Below, piece after piece: positions 7,211 through 15,786 of a stretch of 33,286 nucleotides of DNA. The stretch is from an uncultured Anaerolineae bacterium (GTDB lineage: Bacteria; Chloroflexota; Anaerolineae; Aggregatilineales; Phototrophicaceae): the NCBI GenBank assembly GCA_937922795.1, contig CALAJK010000012.1:1-33286 (forward strand), given 5' to 3'. The position numbers and the translations under genes were made by a program. Each line of letters begins with the position of its first letter. The stretch's first letter is position 1. The notes below the pieces were generated by a model, which had not been told where the DNA came from, ran no database searches, and saw only the letters and a list, made by a program, of their open reading frames with translations.

Positions 7211-9622
7211 ATGACGCGCCATCAACCGCTGTTGGGTCGTCAGCGCCGGGCTTTGCTGATCGCGGTGATGGCGCTGCTCAGCAGCGTCTATCTGATCACC
7301 TACAGCGGGCGCATCGAAAGCGGCGACACGCTGGCTTTGTTCGATGCACTAGGCAGCCTGGTGCAGCAGGGCGATTTGCTGCTGGACATTTCGGCCTCAG
7401 ATTTCCCTCCCGATCCTGGCCCGCTAACCGGTCGCTACCCGCTGCGCACTTTCAGCGACGAGCCGCTGCCGCTGGCGCTGGCGGCTCCGCTGTACGGCCT
7501 AGCCTACTTGTTGCCTGGCATCGGCCTCGTGCACAGCGTTTGGGTGTTCAACGCCTTCGTCAGCGCGCTGACCGGGGGCATCCTGTTCGTGTACGCGCTG
7601 TCGCTGGGCTACGGTGAACGGACGGCGACGGCCGGGGCGCTGCTGCTAGGGCTGACGACGATCCTGTGGGTATACAGCCAGACTTTCTTTCGTGAGCCGC
7701 TGCTGGCGCTGCTGCTGCTGCTGGCGGCGCTGCTGGGCGAACGCTGGCGCGCCGGCGGCTGTCGATCGTGGTGGCTGGCGGTCGGGGCGTTGCTGGCCGC
7801 CGCTGGCGCGTGGCTGACCAAAGAGGCAGCGGTGCTGGCGCTGCCGGGGCTGTTTCTGCTGCTGCTGCCGCCGCTGCCGCCGCGGCTGCGAATGCTGAAC
7901 CGGGCTGCTTGGCTGCCGCCGCTGGCGCTGGCCAGCATCTGGGGGCTGCTGCTGCTAGCAGCGCTGGCGGGCGATTCTAACCCCAACGCGCCGGTTCGCG
8001 TGTGGATGAGCCGGTGGATTGAGATGAGGACCTACGCGATATGGACGGCGCAGCAGGCGCTGCACACCTACTTAGTCAGCCCTGGCGGCAGCATTTGGGG
8101 CACGTCGCCCATGCTGCTGCTGGGGGTCGTCGGCGGTTGGCGGTTGCTGCGGCGCGGCCAGGGGCGCTATCCGGCGGCGCTGGCGGCGCTGCTGTTGAGT
8201 TTTGCCGGGGGATATGCGCTGCTGCGGGGTGAGCACTGGTTCGGCGGCCTGTCTTGGCCGCCGCGTTTTCTGGCGCCGATCGTGCCGCTGTTGGCGTTAG
8301 CCGCTTTGCCCGTCCTCGACGCCGCGCTGACGCGGTCGCGGGGCTGGCGGTTGGTCGTGATCGCCCTGGCCGCATACGGCTTCTGGATTCAGGTATGCGG
8401 CGTCTCGCTGCCGTGGGGGGCGTATACGGCGGCGCTGCCAGCCGAGGCGAACGGGCTAGGCGAGTGGGGCGGCGGCCTCAATGTCCTGCGCTATCTGCGC
8501 TGGGTCGTCATCCCAGGGCTGTGGGGGCAGGCTGCGGCCGATTTCGCCTGGGCGCGGGCGCAGGCCTGGGTCTGGCCGGTGGGCTTCAGCTTGGTCGCCG
8601 GGCTGGCGGCGCTGGCGATCAGCGGGCGCTGGTCGGCGCTGAAGGTGAGGCGCTGGTGGTTGCAACCGGCGGCGGTGCTGCCGGCTGCTTTGGCCGGCAT
8701 GACGCTGCTGGGGCTGCGGCTGATCTACCTCGATCCTCTGTATCTGCCGCCGTCGCAGGCGGCGCTGTTTGAGCTGCTGCCCGCGCTGGCGGCTGAGGCA
8801 CAAGCGGGCGATGTGTTGGTCTTGAGCGGCGACGCGCATCGGCGTTTTTTTCTGAACCACGGCAAGTTCGCTGCGCCGCGCGTGGTCAGCCTGCCGCCGC
8901 AGCCCGGCGAGCAGCCCAGCCCCGAACAGCCTCCTCTGGTGCGGGCGACCAATCCCGATGCGCTCCTGGTGAAGTCTACCATTCCGCTGCTGCACAACCT
9001 GGCCGCCGGCCGCGACCGACTGTGGCTGCTGGCAGATGCCGGGCCGTGGCTGCCGTGGAGCGTACGCCCGGTCGAACGCTTCATGACGGCGCACTACTAC
9101 CTGGCGCGTGAGACGACGTTTGACCCAACCGTGCGCTGGTTGGTGTACAATACGACCTCAGCGCCCGATCCCTTCACGTTTCGCGGGCCGGAAACGGCCG
9201 CCGATTTGGTTTTCGGCGGCCAGGTGCGGTTGGTCGGGTGTTCGCTGCCGGGCGGCAGTCGCTACCGGCCCGACGATTGGCTGCCGCTGTCGCTGTACTG
9301 GCAGGCGCAGGCGCCGGTCGAACGCGATTATGTGGTCGCCTGGTTCGTGGCGGCGGCTGATGGCGCGGTGATCGCGCAGGGGATGGATGCGCCGCCGGGC
9401 GGCGGCTTTGCGCCGACCAGCGGTTGGCAGGTGGGCGCGCCGGTATGGGATCACCGGGCGCTGCGGCTGCCGCAGGATCTGGCGCCAGGCATCTACCGCC
9501 TGTGGGTGCGCATGTACAGTTGGGACCCGGTCACGGGCATTGAGCTGCTGCCGGCTGCCGGCGCCAATATAGCTGACTCAACCACAGGCGTTCTGCCGGT
9601 GGTGATCGCTGTAGACGCCTGA
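7211..9622 (+). CDS. GT-C type membrane glycosyltransferase (GT39/PMT-like) with C-terminal beta-sandwich
   Basis: This 803-residue protein has roughly a dozen hydrophobic helices up to about residue 525. The loop after the first helix carries an acidic residue (SGRIESGDTLALFDAL), the position of the catalytic Asp in GT-C enzymes such as PMT and ArnT. These enzymes transfer sugars from polyprenyl-phosphate donors on the outer face of the membrane. A soluble region (about 530-655) precedes a terminal beta-sandwich-like module (about 660-803) containing LPLSLYWQAQAPVERDY, IAQGMDAPPGGGFAPTSGW and APGIYRLWVRMY. Related modules occur in four other GT-C proteins here. It begins 19 bases after the TPR gene with no clear ribosome site. 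The GT2 gene downstream may supply its donor. Donor and acceptor are unknown. Confidence 0.78.
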   Translation: MTRHQPLLGRQRRALLIAVMALLSSVYLITYSGRIESGDTLALFDALGSLVQQGDLLLDISASDFPPDPGPLTGRYPLRTFSDEPLPLALAAPLYGLAYLLPGIGLVHSVWVFNAFVSALTGGILFVYALSLGYGERTATAGALLLGLTTILWVYSQTFFREPLLALLLLLAALLGERWRAGGCRSWWLAVGALLAAAGAWLTKEAAVLALPGLFLLLLPPLPPRLRMLNRAAWLPPLALASIWGLLLLAALAGDSNPNAPVRVWMSRWIEMRTYAIWTAQQALHTYLVSPGGSIWGTSPMLLLGVVGGWRLLRRGQGRYPAALAALLLSFAGGYALLRGEHWFGGLSWPPRFLAPIVPLLALAALPVLDAALTRSRGWRLVVIALAAYGFWIQVCGVSLPWGAYTAALPAEANGLGEWGGGLNVLRYLRWVVIPGLWGQAAADFAWARAQAWVWPVGFSLVAGLAALAISGRWSALKVRRWWLQPAAVLPAALAGMTLLGLRLIYLDPLYLPPSQAALFELLPALAAEAQAGDVLVLSGDAHRRFFLNHGKFAAPRVVSLPPQPGEQPSPEQPPLVRATNPDALLVKSTIPLLHNLAAGRDRLWLLADAGPWLPWSVRPVERFMTAHYYLARETTFDPTVRWLVYNTTSAPDPFTFRGPETAADLVFGGQVRLVGCSLPGGSRYRPDDWLPLSLYWQAQAPVERDYVVAWFVAAADGAVIAQGMDAPPGGGFAPTSGWQVGAPVWDHRALRLPQDLAPGIYRLWVRMYSWDPVTGIELLPAAGANIADSTTGVLPVVIAVDA

Positions 9623-9660
9623 TCAGCGGCTGTGCCTGGGGGAGATAAGAGTACAGATTT

Positions 9661-10605
9661 ATGATGGGTTTGTCAGTGGTCATACCGGTGTATAACGGCG
9701 CCCTGAGTTTGCGCGAGCTGACAAAGCAGTTGGCCGAAGAACTGCCGCGGCTGTCCCAGGCTTATGAGCTGATCTTTGTCGAGGACGATGGGCAGGATAA
9801 CAGCTGGCAGATCATCACCGAACTGGCCGCCGAATACCCCTGGGTGCGCGGCTACAAGCACATGCGCAACTATGGTCAGCACAACGCGCTGCTGTATGGC
9901 ATCCGTCAGGCGCGCTACGAGGTCATCGTCACCATGGACGACGATTTGCAGCACCCGCCGCATGAGATCGCCCGGCTGCTGGCGAAACTCCTGGAGGGAT
10001 ATGACGTGGTCTACGGCACGCCGCAGCGCGAGCAGCATGGGCTGCTGCGCGATCTGGCGTCACAGGTGACCAAGCTGGCGCTGCAGAGCGCGATGGGCGT
10101 AGAAGTCGCCCGCAGCGTCAGCGCATTTCGCATCTTCAGGACGCAGTTACGCGAGGCGTTTGCCGACTATCGCAGCCCGTATGTGTCGATTGATGTGCTG
10201 TTGACCTGGGGCACGACCCGTTTCGCGGCGATCCCGGTGCCGCACGCGCCGCGTCCCTACGGGCGGTCTAACTATACCCTGCGCAAGTTGATCACCCATG
10301 CGCTGAACATGATGACCGGTTTCAGCATCGTGCCGCTTCAGATCGCCACTTTGATCGGTTTCACCCTCACCGTGTTCGGTCTGTTGGTGTTGGTGTATGT
10401 CATTGGCCGGCTGTTGTTCGAGGCCAGCGTGCCGGGCTTCCCGTTTTTGGCTTCCATCATCGCCATCTTCTCTGGCGCCCAGTTGTTCGCTCTGGGGATC
10501 ATCGGCGAATATCTAGCGCGGATGCATATTCGGATCATGGGCCAGCCCTCCAGCGTGGTGCGCGAGGCAGTTCAATCCGCTCAACTGGAAGAAACGCGGT
10601 CATGA
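9661..10605 (+). CDS. polyprenyl-phosphate glycosyltransferase, GT2 (DPM1/ArnC/GtrB-like)
   Basis: The N-terminal GT-A domain (1-220) has the nucleotide-sugar loop LSVVIPVYNGALSL, an altered acidic motif EDDGQDNSW at 41-49 (usually V-N-DGSxDxS) and the metal-binding DDDLQHPP at 93-100. SNYTLRKL stands at the membrane boundary, and two membrane helices fill about 225-295, as in GtrB and ArnC. These enzymes move a sugar from a nucleotide donor to undecaprenyl phosphate on the inner face. The lipid-linked sugar is then the donor for GT-C transferases, six of which lie in this window. Its stop overlaps the start of the acetyltransferase gene in ATGA, showing translational coupling. A second ATG follows the first directly; GGAG is 16 bases upstream, which is long. 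The sugar is not deducible. Confidence 0.88.
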   Translation: MMGLSVVIPVYNGALSLRELTKQLAEELPRLSQAYELIFVEDDGQDNSWQIITELAAEYPWVRGYKHMRNYGQHNALLYGIRQARYEVIVTMDDDLQHPPHEIARLLAKLLEGYDVVYGTPQREQHGLLRDLASQVTKLALQSAMGVEVARSVSAFRIFRTQLREAFADYRSPYVSIDVLLTWGTTRFAAIPVPHAPRPYGRSNYTLRKLITHALNMMTGFSIVPLQIATLIGFTLTVFGLLVLVYVIGRLLFEASVPGFPFLASIIAIFSGAQLFALGIIGEYLARMHIRIMGQPSSVVREAVQSAQLEETRS

Positions 10606-11339
10606 AGCGCGCCTTTTCCATCACGCTGTCCGCCCTTGATGAGGCGCGGTTTGGCATTCGGATGGCGCGGGCTTTGGATGTAACTCGCGCTGATCTAGAG
10701 CCGATGCTGGCGTACTGCCGCCAGCACCAGGTTCGGCTGCTGATCGCGCGCTGTGCCGCCGCCGACCTGGCCACGGCCCAGGCACTGGAGGCGCACGGGT
10801 TCCGCCTGATGGATACGCTGGTGCACTATGCCCGCGATTTGCAGCGCACGCCCATCCCAGCGCTCCCCGAAGGACTGGCAGTGCGCCCAGTGCATACGAG
10901 CGAGGCGCACAGTGTAGGCCGGCTGGCCGCCCGCGCCTTCCACGGTTATTTGGGCCACTACCATGCTGATGAGCGGCTGGACCGCCAGCGCGCCGATGAG
11001 GTGTATATCTCGTGGGCGCAGCGCTCATGCGCAGCGCTCGATGCAGCCAATGCGGCGTTGGTGGCGGAGCGCGATGGGCAGCTAGCGGGTTTCGTCACGC
11101 TGCGGTTGGTCTCTGCTGGCGCCGCTGAAGTGCCGCTCTACGGCGTGGATCCGGCGTTTCAGCGTCAGGGGGTAGGGCGGGCGCTGCTGATCGGCGGCTT
11201 GCAGTGGGGGCTGGAGCGAGGCGCTTCCACGCTGCATATCGCCACGCAGATCACGAATACGGCGTCACAGAAGGTGTGGGTGCGATTGGGTTTTGAGCCG
11301 ACCCACGCCCACTATACCTTCCATAAATGGTTTGATTGA
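10602..11339 (+). CDS. GNAT N-acetyltransferase, WecD/RffC-like
   Basis: The 245-residue protein has a C-terminal GNAT fold with the acetyl-CoA loop QRQGVGRALL near residue 187 and the end block ATQITNTASQKVWVRLGF. The N-terminal domain (…AAADLATAQALEAHGFRLMDTLVHY) and the overall length follow WecD/RffC, which acetylates the 4-amino group of dTDP-4-amino-4,6-dideoxygalactose. The segment FHGYLGHYHADERLDRQRADEVYISW is, from memory, typical of such enzymes in O-antigen-like clusters. The gene overlaps the GT2 gene by four bases, so an acetylated amino sugar may be the sugar handled here. That link is inferred. No dTDP-sugar aminotransferase is in the window. Confidence 0.78.
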   Translation: MKRAFSITLSALDEARFGIRMARALDVTRADLEPMLAYCRQHQVRLLIARCAAADLATAQALEAHGFRLMDTLVHYARDLQRTPIPALPEGLAVRPVHTSEAHSVGRLAARAFHGYLGHYHADERLDRQRADEVYISWAQRSCAALDAANAALVAERDGQLAGFVTLRLVSAGAAEVPLYGVDPAFQRQGVGRALLIGGLQWGLERGASTLHIATQITNTASQKVWVRLGFEPTHAHYTFHKWFD

Positions 11340-11342
11340 GCG

Positions 11343-12785
11343 TTATTCACCGCCCAGCACGACAGCGCGCCGCGCTGCGTCGTCCATGAAGGGGGCGCGC
11401 AAGATTTCCGCTTTGTGATCTATGCTCACCCAGGCGGCATTGATCGCCAGCGCCAGACCCAGCGCCGCCAGCGGCAGAGTCAGGCGCGCCTGCCAGCGTG
11501 GATTGGCCAAACCGATCAGCGCGTCCAGACCGCCAGCGCTGGCCGCGGCGAACAGCGGCAGGAACAGCAAGATGAACCGGGGGTCGTAGCTGGCCAGCAG
11601 CCACCAGACAGCGAAGAAGGGTAGCGACCAGGCCAGCAGCAGACCGGTGTTGGCGGTAGGCCGGCGGATGAACTGTCCAGCGATCGCCCCAGCGCCGATC
11701 AAGATGCCCCAGCCCGGCAGGCTGTAATCCTGCGGCTGCGTGATGAAGATGAACAGGGCGCTCAATGTGCGCTGCGCCTGATCAGTCCAGGCGGTGGGCG
11801 GCACGATCAGCCCGGCCTCAACCCAATTGCGAAAGTACCAGGGGGCGGCGACGGCCGCGCACGCTGCCAGCGTCAGCAGCGCCCACCGCGCCGGGACGCG
11901 CCGCATCGCCCAGTCGGTGGCCAGCGTCAGCCCGAACAAGCCGACGCCGACCAGCGCCGCATTTTTCGTCCAGGCGGCCAGGCCGAGCATCAGCCCGGCG
12001 AGTAGGGCATCCCAGGCGCGCCTGCTGCGCCACAGCCGGACGGTGAACAGAGCGGCCAGCGTGTAGTAAAAAGCCATCGGTAAGTCGGCATAGCCGGATG
12101 ACGCCCAGCGCCCGAAGGTCGGCATGAGGCCGAGCAGCAGCGCCGCCAGCCAGCCGGCGCGGCGTCCATACACTTCGCGCCCCAGGCAGTAGGCGGCGGG
12201 CAGGCAGCCCAGGCTGAGCAGCGCCGCCGCCGCGCGCGCCAGGTACTCGTTCGGCCAGCCTGAAATCTGATAGGCGTAGGCGTACAGGAGCGACAGATGA
12301 ATGGGGTAGGCCTGGTAGAAAGCCTCATCGCGCCCGGCGAAGGGCACCAGCGCCCCGGTCTGGTAGATGATGTCCCCGTAGCGGTGGTAAATGGCCAGGG
12401 CATCTTCGCGGTAAAACGGCCAGCAGACCGCGTTCACCAGCACTGCCGCGGCGACCAGCCCGATCAGCCCTGCTGCCCAGACTTCAGGCCGCGACCAGTC
12501 GGGGCGGGCGGGCAGCAGCCACAGACGGCTGCGCCAGCACAGCGCCCAGCCGGGGACCATCAGGAGCAGGTAGGGCGCGGCGACGCCGGCGGTGGTCAGA
12601 CGCACGCCGAGCAGCGCCTGCCAGAACATGAGCAGCGTCAGCGCGCCCGATCCCAGTCCGAGCGTCAGCAGCGCAGCCAGCAGCCGGCCGCCGGCGAGGC
12701 GCGATACCAGCCAGACCGACCAGGGGTAGGCGGCGGCGAGCGTCAGCAGAAACAGCCCCCAGGGGGCGACAGCCGCCAGCGACAC
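11343..12785 (-). CDS. GT-C type membrane glycosyltransferase without the beta-sandwich tail
   Basis: This polytopic protein of about 480 residues belongs to the PMT_2/ArnT-like GT39 group. The first periplasmic loop carries the acidic signature FYREDALAIYHRYGDI, and GRWASSGYADLPMAFYY comes later. Unlike the five other GT-C proteins nearby it stops soon after the last helix and has no C-terminal module. The open frame begins with an ATG at 12890, but its first 35 residues are hydrophilic and overlap the dehydrogenase gene by 100 bases. A GTG at 12785, five bases after the dehydrogenase stop, places the start just before the first helix and was chosen, with moderate certainty. It ends 3 bases from the convergent acetyltransferase gene, with no terminator between. 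Confidence 0.75.
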   Translation of the reverse strand: MSLAAVAPWGLFLLTLAAAYPWSVWLVSRLAGGRLLAALLTLGLGSGALTLLMFWQALLGVRLTTAGVAAPYLLLMVPGWALCWRSRLWLLPARPDWSRPEVWAAGLIGLVAAAVLVNAVCWPFYREDALAIYHRYGDIIYQTGALVPFAGRDEAFYQAYPIHLSLLYAYAYQISGWPNEYLARAAAALLSLGCLPAAYCLGREVYGRRAGWLAALLLGLMPTFGRWASSGYADLPMAFYYTLAALFTVRLWRSRRAWDALLAGLMLGLAAWTKNAALVGVGLFGLTLATDWAMRRVPARWALLTLAACAAVAAPWYFRNWVEAGLIVPPTAWTDQAQRTLSALFIFITQPQDYSLPGWGILIGAGAIAGQFIRRPTANTGLLLAWSLPFFAVWWLLASYDPRFILLFLPLFAAASAGGLDALIGLANPRWQARLTLPLAALGLALAINAAWVSIDHKAEILRAPFMDDAARRAVVLGGE

Positions 12786-12790
12786 CGGTT

Positions 12791-13765
12791 TCAGCTCGGC
12801 GGCATGGGGACGGGATGCGGCAGTGGGCGCCCCTGCACCCCGGCGATCAGGTTCTCGGCTGCCATCAACGCCATTTGGTCGCGCGTCCATACGCTGGCGC
12901 TGCCGATGTGCGGCACGATCAGCGCATTGGGCAAGCTTAACAGCGGGTGGTCGGGGGGAATCGGCTCTGGATCGGTGACATCCAGCGCCGCCGCGCCGAT
13001 AATCCCTGTGGTGAGCGCTTCGACCAGCGCTGCTTGATCGACGATGGGGCCGCGCGCCGTGTTGATGAGGATGGCGGTGGGCTTCATCAGGCGCAGCGTG
13101 TCCCGGTTGATCAGGCCGCGCGTCCGCTCGGTCAGGGGGGTATGCAGGGTGACAAAATCGGATTCGCGCAGCAGGTCTTCCAGGCTCACTAGTCGGGCGT
13201 TGACGCTGGCCGCCGCTTCAGGTGTGCAGCCGGGGTCATGCGCCAGGATGCGCAGGTCGAAACCCGCTGCGCGGCGGGCGACCGCTTTGCCGATGCGCCC
13301 CAGGCCGATGATGCCCAGCGTCGCCCCGGACAGGTCGGCGCCGAGCAGGATGGTCGCCCCCCAGGTGCGCCACTGGCCGCGCCGGACGTAGTCCGCCGCC
13401 TCGACGATCCGCCGCGCCGCCGCCAGCAGCAGCGCGAACGCTAGGTCAGCCGTGGCTTCAGTGAGCACGCCGGGCGTGTGCCCCACTGGGATCCCGCGGG
13501 CGGCGGCGGCCTGTAAGTCGATGTTGTCCACGCCGACAGCCATCTGGCTGATGACCTTGAGCTGCGGACCGGCGGCGTCCAACACCTCAACGTCTATGCG
13601 TTCGGTGATCAGGCACAGCAGCCCATCTACGCCGCGCACCCGCTCGAGCAGCGCCGGGCGCGCCGGCGGCAGTTCGTCCGGCCAGATGTCGGCCTCACAG
13701 TGCGCTTTGACCAGCTTCAAACCGGCTTCTGGGATCGCGCGCGTGACGAACACTTTAGGTTTCAT
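12791..13765 (-). CDS. D-isomer-specific 2-hydroxyacid dehydrogenase (glyoxylate/D-glycerate reductase type)
   Basis: This 324-residue cytoplasmic enzyme interconverts a 2-oxo acid and its D-2-hydroxy acid with NAD(P)H. It begins [16 protein letters not shown], as glyoxylate reductase GyaR does. It contains [36 protein letters not shown], the nucleotide loop GLGRIG at 154-159 and the catalytic trio R238 (NTARGP), E267 (DPEP) and H286 (PHIGSA). Length is normal and the enzyme should be active. Its ribosome site GAGG stands about 7 bases before the ATG. The downstream GT-C gene starts 5 bases after its stop, so the two are co-translated, although no metabolic link is evident. 3-phosphoglycerate dehydrogenase is less likely since there is no C-terminal ACT domain. 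Confidence 0.9.
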   Translation of the reverse strand: MKPKVFVTRAIPEAGLKLVKAHCEADIWPDELPPARPALLERVRGVDGLLCLITERIDVEVLDAAGPQLKVISQMAVGVDNIDLQAAAARGIPVGHTPGVLTEATADLAFALLLAAARRIVEAADYVRRGQWRTWGATILLGADLSGATLGIIGLGRIGKAVARRAAGFDLRILAHDPGCTPEAAASVNARLVSLEDLLRESDFVTLHTPLTERTRGLINRDTLRLMKPTAILINTARGPIVDQAALVEALTTGIIGAAALDVTDPEPIPPDHPLLSLPNALIVPHIGSASVWTRDQMALMAAENLIAGVQGRPLPHPVPMPPS

Positions 13766-13789
13766 GACGTTTCCTCGCTCGGCCGAGCG

Positions 13790-13817
13790 TTGATGATTCG
13801 CAGCTATACTTTAGAAT
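13790..13817 (+). promoter_or_regulatory. promoter of the GT-C gene at 13861
   Basis: TTGATG (13790-13795), a 16-base spacer and TAGAAT (13812-13817) precede the gene by about 45 bases. GGAG at 13846-13849 lies 11 bases before the ATG. Confidence 0.6.
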
Positions 13818-13860
13818 CTAGCCAGTATTGACCCGTACAGCAACCGGAGCATAATCCCGG

Positions 13861-15672
13861 ATGAGCCATCTTCGTGAGCGCGGCTGGATCATAGGTCTCC
13901 TGTTCCTGTACCTGGTCGCGGCTGGGCTCGTCCTGCGCATCCCGCACACCTACATGCGCGAGGACGAGGAAATCGCGTTTCGCACCACCAGCCGCGATCT
14001 GATCTTCACCCTGCGCTATCAGGTTGAAGCGGATGTGCAGGCGCCAGCCTGGTTCATACTGTTCTGGGGCTGGCAGCAGATGGCGGGCAGCACGGAGTTC
14101 AGCGGGCGCGTGCTCTCCATCCTGATCACGATGCTCACGCTGGCGGCGGCTTATCGTCTGGCGAGGCTCTGGACGGGCGCGCCGCAGCCGGGCTGGTTCG
14201 CGGCGGCGGTGTTGGGCGTTAGCGCCTACTTCACCATCTACGCGCTGGAGATCCGCCCGTATGCGTTGGTGATGCTGCTGGCGACCGCTTCGATGGGCGC
14301 GTTCTGGCGCTGGCAGCGGCGGCGAACGCCCCGCTCAGCTTTGATCTACGGCGCGAGCGTGGCGGCGATGCTCTACGCACATTATCTCCTCGCCTTTCTG
14401 GTGGCGGTGCAGATGATATACGTGTGGGTGTTTGAGCGCGGCTGGCGATCGCCGGCGCTGCTGCGCCAGGGACTGGGGGCGGCGGCCAGCGCGTTAGCGC
14501 TGTGGCTGCCGTGGCTGCCTGCCTTCTTCAACCAATTGGCGACGGTGCGAGCGGTGGAGTTGGCCAGCGGCAGCGCCCGCGGATTGGCCGGCATTGGCAA
14601 TACGACCGAGCCGACGACGCTGCAGGCGGTCGGGCGACTGCTGTCTCTGGCTTCTAATGGCCAGACGCTGCTGCTGATGCTGGTGCTCCTGTGGGGCGCG
14701 GTCGCCCTCAGGCGTTCGCGGAGCTACGGTTTGGCGCTGCTGTGGGGATTGGGCGCGCCAGCAGCGGCGCTGCTCGCTAACCTGTTCGTCGCGGTCTATA
14801 CGCCGCGTTACGTATCCTACTTGACGGTTGGCTTGGGGCTGGCGCTGGGCATGGCGCTGGCCACGTTTCCGGCCCGCTGGCGCTGGGCGGCGCTGGTCGC
14901 ATTCACAGTCCTCAACTTGTGGACGCTGCCCTCTCAATTCCCGCGCGAGCGCATCCCTCACCGCTTGCTGTTCCGGCAGATCTCTCAGACGGCGCGCGCT
15001 GATGATGTCGTATTTTTCGACGGACTGAATATTGGCGAGAATCTCCTGCGCTGGCAGCTTGACCACTATCTGACGAAGCCCGATCGCCGTCAGTGGGTGA
15101 CCGACGCGGCGCAGGTGGGGGAAGCGCGCCGCGTTTGGCATGTGACCGACGCCTGGTTTGACCCGGTGGTGCAGGCGCATTTCCGGCTGGTTGAGCGGTC
15201 ACGTCCCTTGCAGCAGGTGATTGGCCGGTGTGATCGAGACTGGTGCTTTCTGGCTCAGCTTCTGGAGGGGCCGCCGCAGCGGTCGCCAACTTGGTTCGGC
15301 GATCAGTTGGGATTTCTGGGCGCGGACGTGGAGGCAGACTGGCCAGCCGTGATCGCTGCCCGGCTGTGGTGGCAGGTTGAGCGCACCCCTGATCAGGACT
15401 ATTCCATCGGTCTGCACCTGCTGGCGGCCGATGATACCCTGGTGGCACAGGCGGATGGTCCGATCGCAGACCAGTTCAGCGGGGTGACTCCCACTTTGAG
15501 CCTGGTTCCCGGTCGTCTGTACATTGACCGACGCGCGCTGCTAGTGCCGCCTGATGCGCCGCCGGGATCGTATGCGCTGGCGCTGGTGGTCTATGACTGG
15601 ATGACCGGCCGCCGGCTGCCCCTGGCCGATGGCCAGGATCGCCTCATCATCTGGCGCGGCGATTGGGACTGA
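13861..15672 (+). CDS. GT-C type membrane glycosyltransferase (GT39-like) with C-terminal beta-sandwich
   Basis: The 603-residue protein starts with a membrane helix, followed by the loop IPHTYMREDEEIAFRTT with its acidic cluster at the expected GT-C catalytic place. The segment YFTIYALEIRPYALVMLLAT is typical of GT39-like proteins (the residues before Y-A-L are conserved in these families). About ten helices end near residue 365. A soluble region follows, including a stretch (about 375-475) resembling the pre-module region of the other paralogues. The terminal module (about 478-603) has ARLWWQVERTPDQDYSIGLHLL, VAQADGP and PPGSYALALVVYDWMTGRRLP. It is transcribed divergently from the dehydrogenase/GT-C pair. 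Substrates are unknown. Confidence 0.78.
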   Translation: MSHLRERGWIIGLLFLYLVAAGLVLRIPHTYMREDEEIAFRTTSRDLIFTLRYQVEADVQAPAWFILFWGWQQMAGSTEFSGRVLSILITMLTLAAAYRLARLWTGAPQPGWFAAAVLGVSAYFTIYALEIRPYALVMLLATASMGAFWRWQRRRTPRSALIYGASVAAMLYAHYLLAFLVAVQMIYVWVFERGWRSPALLRQGLGAAASALALWLPWLPAFFNQLATVRAVELASGSARGLAGIGNTTEPTTLQAVGRLLSLASNGQTLLLMLVLLWGAVALRRSRSYGLALLWGLGAPAAALLANLFVAVYTPRYVSYLTVGLGLALGMALATFPARWRWAALVAFTVLNLWTLPSQFPRERIPHRLLFRQISQTARADDVVFFDGLNIGENLLRWQLDHYLTKPDRRQWVTDAAQVGEARRVWHVTDAWFDPVVQAHFRLVERSRPLQQVIGRCDRDWCFLAQLLEGPPQRSPTWFGDQLGFLGADVEADWPAVIAARLWWQVERTPDQDYSIGLHLLAADDTLVAQADGPIADQFSGVTPTLSLVPGRLYIDRRALLVPPDAPPGSYALALVVYDWMTGRRLPLADGQDRLIIWRGDWD

Positions 15673-15713
15673 TCAAGCGCAGCATCGGATAAGTCCAACT
15701 CATGGATTGGGCT

Positions 15714-15742
15714 TTAACAGCCTGCTAAGGCTGTGATACGAT
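15714..15742 (+). promoter_or_regulatory. promoter of the ABC exporter operon
   Basis: TTAACA (15714-15719, five of six consensus bases), a 17-base spacer and TACGAT (15737-15742) with an upstream TGA (extended -10 form) precede the first ABC gene by about 45 bases. Confidence 0.6.
15717..15734. repeat. 6-bp perfect dyad between -35 and -10 of the ABC promoter
   Basis: ACAGCC and GGCTGT flank the six bases TGCTAA and fill the spacer of the promoter. This placement is what an operator for a dimeric repressor would show. Six-base arms occur by chance often, so the regulatory reading is tentative. Confidence 0.45.
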
Positions 15743-15786
15743 GAATGCGCCTTTACCCACTTGAGTGACGACATGCAGGCAGCCGC

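Noticed and set aside
7700..7960. CTG/GCC-rich tracts resembling a triplet repeat
   Set aside because: They encode runs of Leu and Ala in membrane helices and Pro-rich loops. The periodicity is codon usage, not a separate repeat.
11337..11345. terminator between the convergent acetyltransferase and GT-C genes
   Set aside because: Only three bases separate the stop codons and no hairpin is visible on either strand.
12297..13037. 246-codon plus-strand frame across the GT-C/dehydrogenase junction
   Set aside because: Low-complexity Gln/Arg/Gly-rich translation, a shadow of two well-supported minus-strand genes.
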